From Acidobacteriota bacterium (GTDB taxonomy: Bacteria; Acidobacteriota; Blastocatellia; Pyrinomonadales; Pyrinomonadaceae), in contig JACCYR010000081.1 in NCBI GenBank assembly GCA_013696385.1, forward strand, positions 1 through 11,117: 11,117 nucleotides of DNA. The letters are read 5' to 3'. A program made the translations under genes and the position numbers. The notes below the pieces were generated by a model. It made no database searches. It saw only the letters and a list, made by a program, of their open reading frames with translations, and was not told the origin of the DNA. Shown here piece by piece: positions 7,360-11,117 of this stretch; within the stretch, counting starts at the first letter, position 1, and every line of letters begins with the position of its first letter.

Positions 7360-9132
7360 CTAAAACCTGACTAAAATCCCGCCGCGCAAAGTACGCTGCT
7401 GCGAACTGAGCCGCAAACTTCCTTCTTCACCGCTCACGTTTGTCTGAAAATCAAATAAATTTCGCGCATCAACAATTGCTTCGGCACGAATCGGCAAACC
7501 CCAATTCGGCAGCGATTGGGTAACCAAAATACTTAAACCCGGGTCATAAATCGCCATTCTGCCTTCAAATGGGTCAATTGCAAAAACGGTGGCTTGCGGC
7601 GACAGGCGGAAAATAGTTTTAATTTGCGTTCCAGTTTTGAAATCAGCATCGAATTGTCCGATAAAAGTTTGGAAAAAATCATTTTCAAAAATATCTGCCG
7701 GATTTGAAATCGCTTTTTCGGAAAGTTTTTGACCGTTGCCGAAAGAATAACCCGCCGAAGTGCCGAAATTTCCGTTCAAACGGCGCGTATAAACGACTCT
7801 GATACCTCGCGCTCTGCCCTGTTGATTGCCGACAAATTCGCTGAAAGTATTGTCGTTTAACGCATCAAACGGAATATTTATTAAACCGACTCCGCGACCT
7901 GTGGTGGTATCGAAAAAGATGTTAGTTTCGATATTCGATTTATTATCCAGAATCCGCTCAATGCCAAACTCCAGCCGACTGCTTTTGTTCATCCGAGGTT
8001 TGTTATCTTCGACAACAAAATCCTGCACGGCAACCGGCTCGCAGAAAAGGACCTGCGTGTCTTCAAGCTCAATGGCGTGCTGCCAAGTTCTTTCTTCGTC
8101 TTGAGTTGTGTAAGCCGTGCGAAAACGGGTTTTTGAATTAATGTCGTATTGCAAACCAACCCGCGGACTAATTGAAAAATCATTTCCTGCGCCGACAAAT
8201 TTTGAATAATCAAAACCGAAAACCAAAATCACGTCGCTCCTGACTTTCCATTCGTCCAACGCCTGAAAAGAAAACTGTCCGAGTGATTTTTCCTGTTCAT
8301 CTATCTTGACTTTACTAAATTTAGCAACCGCACCGTTTAAGCGTATCTGATGATTTTCGTTGGGACGAAACTTAAAATTGACTTCAAATCTCTTTGGCGC
8401 AGATTTGCTTGTGCCGATTTGTCCGGCAAAAACGATTTCCGCATTTTCATTCAAAGGCTGCAATCTGGCGAAGTTCAAACCTGTATAATTACCGTCGCCG
8501 GAATTGGCGAAATAGGTTTCGACCACCGTTTGTCCGCTTCTTTTTGTTTTATCTTCATCGCCGGTAACTCCGATATTTTCTTCAACCGGATTTTCGGCAA
8601 CCGAATCTTCATCAATTTTTGATTCGTCAACCGGAGCATCGCCTTCTTTATTTTGATAAATTGAGCGGCGGGATTGAGCGGCACGAATCGCCCACTTTGG
8701 ATTGTTGCGGTCGGCGCGTTTTTCGGGCAAAGTGTTTCCGCTTCCCGAACGCTCTAACTTAAACTTATAGACAAGTTCTGCTGAGCGATTAACTTCAACT
8801 TCGGAAAGCGTTATCGGATTAAAGCCTTCGGCAACTGCTAAAACCGTATAAGTTCCGGGAATAATTTTCGCCAAAAAACTTCCGTCCGCTGACGAACGCA
8901 CTTGTTTTAATAAATTTGAAGTTCCGAGGCGAAAAATAGCGATGGTTGCATCAGCAATCGGACTGCCAGAGTTGTCGCGCACAATTCCTTTAATCACGCC
9001 GAGATTTCCGCTTTTTACAACCACGACTTTTGCCTGTGTTTCGGAAACAAACACAAAAGCCGCGAGAAAAACGCTCAGCACAATAAACACGGGCTGTAAA
9101 ATTTTTTTGATTGGTAAAATTGAAGAAAACAT
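7360..9132 (-). CDS. Exported outer-membrane beta-barrel protein with N-terminal carboxypeptidase regulatory-like domain (TonB-receptor-like, no plug)
   Basis: The 590-residue protein has a signal peptide: KK at 9-10, a hydrophobic core at about 13-30, and a likely cut after TQA at 34. Residues 46-127 form a CarboxypepD_reg-like beta-sandwich (GVIKGIVRDNSGSPIADATI, then DGSFLAKIIPGTYTVLAVAEGF). A charged, acidic linker (about 160-200) leads to a long run of alternating amphipathic strands from about 216 to the end. The final residue is Phe590 in GGILVRF, the usual outer-membrane insertion signal. This resembles the barrel part of the carboxypeptidase-regulatory/TonB-dependent receptors common in Acidobacteriota and Bacteroidota. 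However, no plug domain or obvious TonB box is visible, and the length is well below a full receptor. It may be a passive porin or adhesion barrel; the ligand is unknown. It stands alone between its own terminator and a divergent tRNA promoter. Confidence 0.85.
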   Translation of the reverse strand: MFSSILPIKKILQPVFIVLSVFLAAFVFVSETQAKVVVVKSGNLGVIKGIVRDNSGSPIADATIAIFRLGTSNLLKQVRSSADGSFLAKIIPGTYTVLAVAEGFNPITLSEVEVNRSAELVYKFKLERSGSGNTLPEKRADRNNPKWAIRAAQSRRSIYQNKEGDAPVDESKIDEDSVAENPVEENIGVTGDEDKTKRSGQTVVETYFANSGDGNYTGLNFARLQPLNENAEIVFAGQIGTSKSAPKRFEVNFKFRPNENHQIRLNGAVAKFSKVKIDEQEKSLGQFSFQALDEWKVRSDVILVFGFDYSKFVGAGNDFSISPRVGLQYDINSKTRFRTAYTTQDEERTWQHAIELEDTQVLFCEPVAVQDFVVEDNKPRMNKSSRLEFGIERILDNKSNIETNIFFDTTTGRGVGLINIPFDALNDNTFSEFVGNQQGRARGIRVVYTRRLNGNFGTSAGYSFGNGQKLSEKAISNPADIFENDFFQTFIGQFDADFKTGTQIKTIFRLSPQATVFAIDPFEGRMAIYDPGLSILVTQSLPNWGLPIRAEAIVDARNLFDFQTNVSGEEGSLRLSSQQRTLRGGILVRF

Positions 9133-9146
9133 TTCGGAACAAGCAA

Positions 9147-9152
9147 CCTCCT
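9147..9152 (-). promoter_or_regulatory. Strong Shine-Dalgarno of the barrel gene, unusually far from ATG
   Basis: AGGAGG reads on the minus strand, a near-perfect anti-16S match, but 14 bases separate it from the ATG at 9130-9132; 5-9 is usual. No in-frame ATG, GTG or TTG lies between, and the signal peptide fits this start, so the ATG is kept. It is the clearest ribosome site among the minus-strand genes here. Confidence 0.6.
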
Positions 9153-9238
9153 ATCTATAAGTTTCAGGGAGAACCTATTCGGGAGTGCCACAGCTTTTTG
9201 CGTAAAACTCTAATAAATACAATACGCGCACGTTTGAT

Positions 9239-9267
9239 ATTTTCTGCTCTAAAATCAAATGTGTCAA
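9239..9267 (-). promoter_or_regulatory. Candidate promoter of the barrel gene
   Basis: The minus strand has a consensus -35 TTGACA (9262-9267). At 17 bases the -10 would be GAAAAT (9239-9244), four of six matches. The position, about 105 bases before the ATG and divergent from the tRNA promoter, is sensible. The weak -10 keeps confidence low. Confidence 0.35.
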
Positions 9268-9279
9268 GCACAGACACGA

Positions 9280-9319
9280 AAACTTTGTCCTGTATGATGC
9301 GACTAACTTGACAAAGTTT
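9280..9319. repeat. Inverted repeat overlapping the tRNA promoter
   Basis: AAACTTTGTC (9280-9289) and GACAAAGTTT (9310-9319) are perfect 10-base reverse complements around a 20-base spacer. The right arm contains the last four bases of the tRNA promoter -35. A second, smaller palindrome (GACAAA-G-TTTGTC, 9310-9322) sits on the same spot. It could be an operator or chance in AT-rich DNA. Confidence 0.55.
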
Positions 9320-9335
9320 GTCTAACAGCTAGAAT
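9308..9335 (+). promoter_or_regulatory. Sigma-70-type promoter of tRNA-Ser
   Basis: Consensus -35 TTGACA (9308-9313), a 16-base spacer, then -10 TAGAAT (9330-9335), five of six matches. Initiation near 9342 would give a leader of about 20 bases before the mature tRNA 5' end. The leader has a small hairpin, TTTGC (9340-9344) with GCAAA (9351-9355). This is the best promoter in the window. Confidence 0.75.
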
Positions 9336-9361
9336 AAAATTTGCTTTTCAGCAAACTTTGC

Positions 9362-9452
9362 GGAGACGTGGCTGAGTGGCTGAAAGCGGCGGTTTGCTAA
9401 ACCGTTGTAGTTCAAAAGACTACCACAGGTTCGAATCCTGTCGTCTCCGCCA
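9362..9452 (+). tRNA. tRNA-Ser, anticodon GCU, CCA encoded
   Basis: The acceptor stem GGAGACG (9362-9368) pairs with CGTCTCC (9442-9448); discriminator G9449 and encoded CCA (9450-9452) follow. The anticodon loop TTGCTAA, closed by a GCGGT/ACCGT stem with one G-U pair, gives anticodon GCT, reading AGC and AGU codons. A long variable arm (GTAGT paired with ACTAC) marks it as a class II tRNA, as serine requires. The T arm ACAGG-TTCGAAT-CCTGT is canonical. It has its own promoter upstream and a terminator about 46 bases downstream. Confidence 0.97.
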
Positions 9453-9457
9453 TTCTC

Positions 9458-9489
9458 GATTTTGGATTTTAGATTTTGGATTTTGGATT
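9458..9489 (+). repeat. Tandem heptad repeat (GATTTTG x4.5)
   Basis: The run reads GATTTTG, GATTTTA, GATTTTG, GATTTTG and a partial GATT, beginning 5 bases after the tRNA CCA. It differs from the 7332-7359 unit only at the C/T and G/A positions. No inverted partner is evident next to it. Confidence 0.8.
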
Positions 9490-9497
9490 AATCATTG

Positions 9498-9528
9498 GCT
9501 ATCAACTTTTCGAGTTTGATAGCTTTTT
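9498..9528 (+). terminator. Rho-independent terminator after tRNA-Ser
   Basis: GCTATCAA (9498-9505) pairs with TTGATAGC (9516-9523), an 8-bp perfect stem with a 10-base loop, followed directly by TTTTT and a second T run at 9532-9536. It should end the tRNA transcript. The DinB gene begins only 21 bases later, so DinB-gltX would need read-through or a promoter inside this stretch; I see no clear one. Confidence 0.75.
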
Positions 9529-9549
9529 GCGTTTTTAAGGAAATTATTT

Positions 9550-10023
9550 ATGTCAAAAATTAAAGCTGTTATTTCGAGTTTAGAAAATACCGTTGAAATT
9601 CTTCCGTCTATCGTGCGCGAAATTCCCGAAGAATTTCGCAAACGTCGTCCGTCGCCCGAAAAATGGTCGGCTCACGAACACGCTTGTCATCTGGCGAAAG
9701 TTCATCCGATGTTTTTTGAAAGATTGAATTTGATGCTTTCGCAAGAAAACCCGATTATCAAACCGTATTTTCCCGATGTTGACGACGCGCCCAATGTATT
9801 AATAAACACTGATTTGGACGTTGCTTTGGAAAGATTTGCGAGCGACAGGAAAAATTTAATTGAAAAACTGAAACAACTTTCGGCGGAAGATTGGCAACGC
9901 ACGGCAAACCACGAAGAATACGCGCATTATTCGGTTTTTATAATGTTTCGCCATTTAAGTTTGCACGATTATCTGCATATTTACCGCATTGAAGAATTGT
10001 TATTAAAGAAGGATTGGAATTAA
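9550..10023 (+). CDS. DinB/YfiT-like superfamily protein (putative metal-dependent)
   Basis: The 157-residue protein is the usual length for DinB-superfamily four-helix bundles. Visible signs are PSPEKWSAHEHACHLA at 34-49, and HLSLHDYLHIYRIEEL at 135-150. The probable metal-binding His triad is H47, H139 and H143, in the typical H...HxxxH layout. Members include thiol-dependent transferases and DNA-damage-induced proteins of unknown role; nothing here picks a substrate. The start ATG is supported by AAGGA at 9537-9541, eight bases upstream. It ends 3 bases before the gltX ATG, so the two are probably translated from one message. Confidence 0.88.
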   Translation: MSKIKAVISSLENTVEILPSIVREIPEEFRKRRPSPEKWSAHEHACHLAKVHPMFFERLNLMLSQENPIIKPYFPDVDDAPNVLINTDLDVALERFASDRKNLIEKLKQLSAEDWQRTANHEEYAHYSVFIMFRHLSLHDYLHIYRIEELLLKKDWN

Positions 10024-10026
10024 ATT

Positions 10027-11117
10027 ATGTTAATAAGAGTTCGCTTTGCACCAAGCCCGACAGGTTATTTGCACCTCGGTGCAGCAAGAGCCGCGCTTTT
10101 TAATTATCTTTATGCCCGAAACGTCGGCGGGAAATTTTTACTTCGGATTGAAGACACAGACCTTGAGCGTTCAACCGAAGAATCTACACGCTCAATTCTC
10201 GAAGGTTTGGAATGGCTCGGTTTAGATTACGATGAAGAAATCGTTTTCCAATCCGACAACGCCGAAAAGCATCGCCAAATCGCGCTTAAATTATTAGAAG
10301 AAGGCAAAGCGTATCGTGATTTTACCCCGAAAGAAGACCGCGCCAATACAAATATCAAGCAGGATATTGCCGATAAAGCACGCGGGCAGCAAGGCGAGAA
10401 AAATATGCGCGATAATCCGTTTCGTGATTTATCGAAAGAAGAAAGCGATGCTAAAGCAGATGCGGGTGAACCTTTTGCGATACGTTTAAAAGTTGCCGAA
10501 ACAGGCAAAACTTCGTTTGAAGATGCGGTTTATGGTTTGCAGGAACGCGATTATAGCGAGATTGAAGACCTTGTTTTGCTTCGTTCCGATGGTCATCCGC
10601 TTTATAATCTCGCGGTTGTTTGCGACGACATCGAAATGCAGATTACCGACGTGATTCGCGGACAAGACCATTTAACCAACACGCACAAACAAATTTTAAT
10701 TTACAAAGCACTCGGCAAAACTCCGCCGCGATTCGCGCATCTGCCGCTGATTCTCGCGCCGAACAAAGGCAAATTGTCAAAACGCAAACACGGCGCGGTG
10801 GTTTCGATGACAACTTACCGCGACAAAGGTTTTGTCGCGCCGGCGTTTCGCAATTTTCTCGCGCTTTTGGGTTGGTCGGCGGGCGAAGAACGCGAAATTT
10901 ATTCGCTCGAAGAACTTATCGAAAAATTCTCGCTCGAAGGCGTTCACCGCAACAACGCCGTTTTCAATTTTAACGAAGCGGACGAAAGACATTGGACGGA
11001 CGACAAAGCCTTGTGGATGAACGCCGAATATATCCGCACAATGCCGCTTGAAAATTTAATTCCGCTTGTCAAAAACGAATTAAAATCGGCGAAACTCTGG
11101 CGCGACGAATACGAAGA
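10027..11117 (+). CDS. gltX: Glutamyl-tRNA synthetase, 3' part cut by window edge
   Basis: An open frame of 363 codons from ATG 10027 to the right edge, with no stop. It charges tRNA-Glu with glutamate in the cytoplasm and is a class I synthetase. The nucleotide-binding motif is PSPTGYLHLGAARAAL (residues 10-25, HIGH-type HLGA at 16-19), the glutamate-binding loop RIEDTD follows near 41-46, and the KMSKS-type loop is KLSKR at 249-253. YNLAVVCDD, IRGQDHLTNTHKQ and FAHLPLI are typical family blocks. The Cys cluster that binds zinc in E. coli GltX is absent: YRDFTPKE stands where YCFCT-like sequence would be. After the KMSKS loop, the usual NAVFD-K-L-W-N region carries an insertion of about 10 residues (FNEADERHWTDDK). 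AAGGA at 10009-10013 is a somewhat distant ribosome site inside the end of DinB, suggesting translational coupling. Confidence 0.97.
   Translation, partial: MLIRVRFAPSPTGYLHLGAARAALFNYLYARNVGGKFLLRIEDTDLERSTEESTRSILEGLEWLGLDYDEEIVFQSDNAEKHRQIALKLLEEGKAYRDFTPKEDRANTNIKQDIADKARGQQGEKNMRDNPFRDLSKEESDAKADAGEPFAIRLKVAETGKTSFEDAVYGLQERDYSEIEDLVLLRSDGHPLYNLAVVCDDIEMQITDVIRGQDHLTNTHKQILIYKALGKTPPRFAHLPLILAPNKGKLSKRKHGAVVSMTTYRDKGFVAPAFRNFLALLGWSAGEEREIYSLEELIEKFSLEGVHRNNAVFNFNEADERHWTDDKALWMNAEYIRTMPLENLIPLVKNELKSAKLWRDEYE

Noticed and set aside
9458..9489. Possible CRISPR-like or attachment-site repeat directly after the tRNA
   Set aside because: Units are only 7 bases with no spacers. No integrase or duplicated tRNA 3' end is visible, so it is neither a CRISPR array nor a supported att site.
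9550..11117. DinB gene as an SOS-regulated DNA polymerase
   Set aside because: The name is shared, but this is the small four-helix DinB superfamily of Bacillus type, not E. coli DinB (Pol IV). No LexA box was seen upstream.

Overview
The window reads as a piece of bacterial chromosome with moderate, fairly AT-rich composition. Seven protein genes or gene parts and one tRNA are supported. The gene mix suggests Acidobacteriota, perhaps the Blastocatellia/Pyrinomonadaceae side: a large membrane-anchored TPR-CHAT protein, a multi-pass PDZ/GAF/PAS histidine kinase, and an outer-membrane barrel protein with an N-terminal carboxypeptidase-regulatory-like domain. This placement is inference from family content, with no marker-gene test behind it.

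Left block, minus strand, positions 1-9132. In transcription order it holds (i) a secreted outer-membrane beta-barrel protein at 7360-9132, followed by a strong hairpin-plus-T terminator; (ii) a 1002-residue sensor histidine kinase at 4098-7106; (iii) a small class IV PLP aminotransferase/lyase at 3221-4042, 55 bases after the kinase; and (iv) a TPR-CHAT protein starting with GTG at 3124 and running off the left edge. Genes ii-iv could share a transcript. However, an AT-rich inverted repeat fills the ii-iii gap and a plausible promoter lies in the iii-iv gap, so co-transcription is unproven. No response regulator for the kinase is visible.

Divergent region, positions 9133-9361. It carries the barrel gene's Shine-Dalgarno site on the minus strand and a good sigma-70-type promoter on the plus strand driving the tRNA. 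An inverted repeat overlaps the -35 element.

Right block, plus strand. tRNA-Ser(GCU) with encoded CCA is followed by a heptanucleotide repeat run, a rho-independent terminator, a DinB-family gene (9550-10023) and, 3 bases later, glutamyl-tRNA synthetase gltX, cut by the right edge. DinB and gltX look like a two-gene operon.

The most unusual feature is non-coding. Intergenic DNA at three places (about 4047-4095, 7281-7359 and 9458-9489) is built from near-identical heptads of the form RAYTTTG. At two of them the heptads occur in inverted orientation and build hairpins, one of which acts as a plausible terminator. No phage, transposon or CRISPR element was seen. No gene-free stretch exceeds 300 bases.
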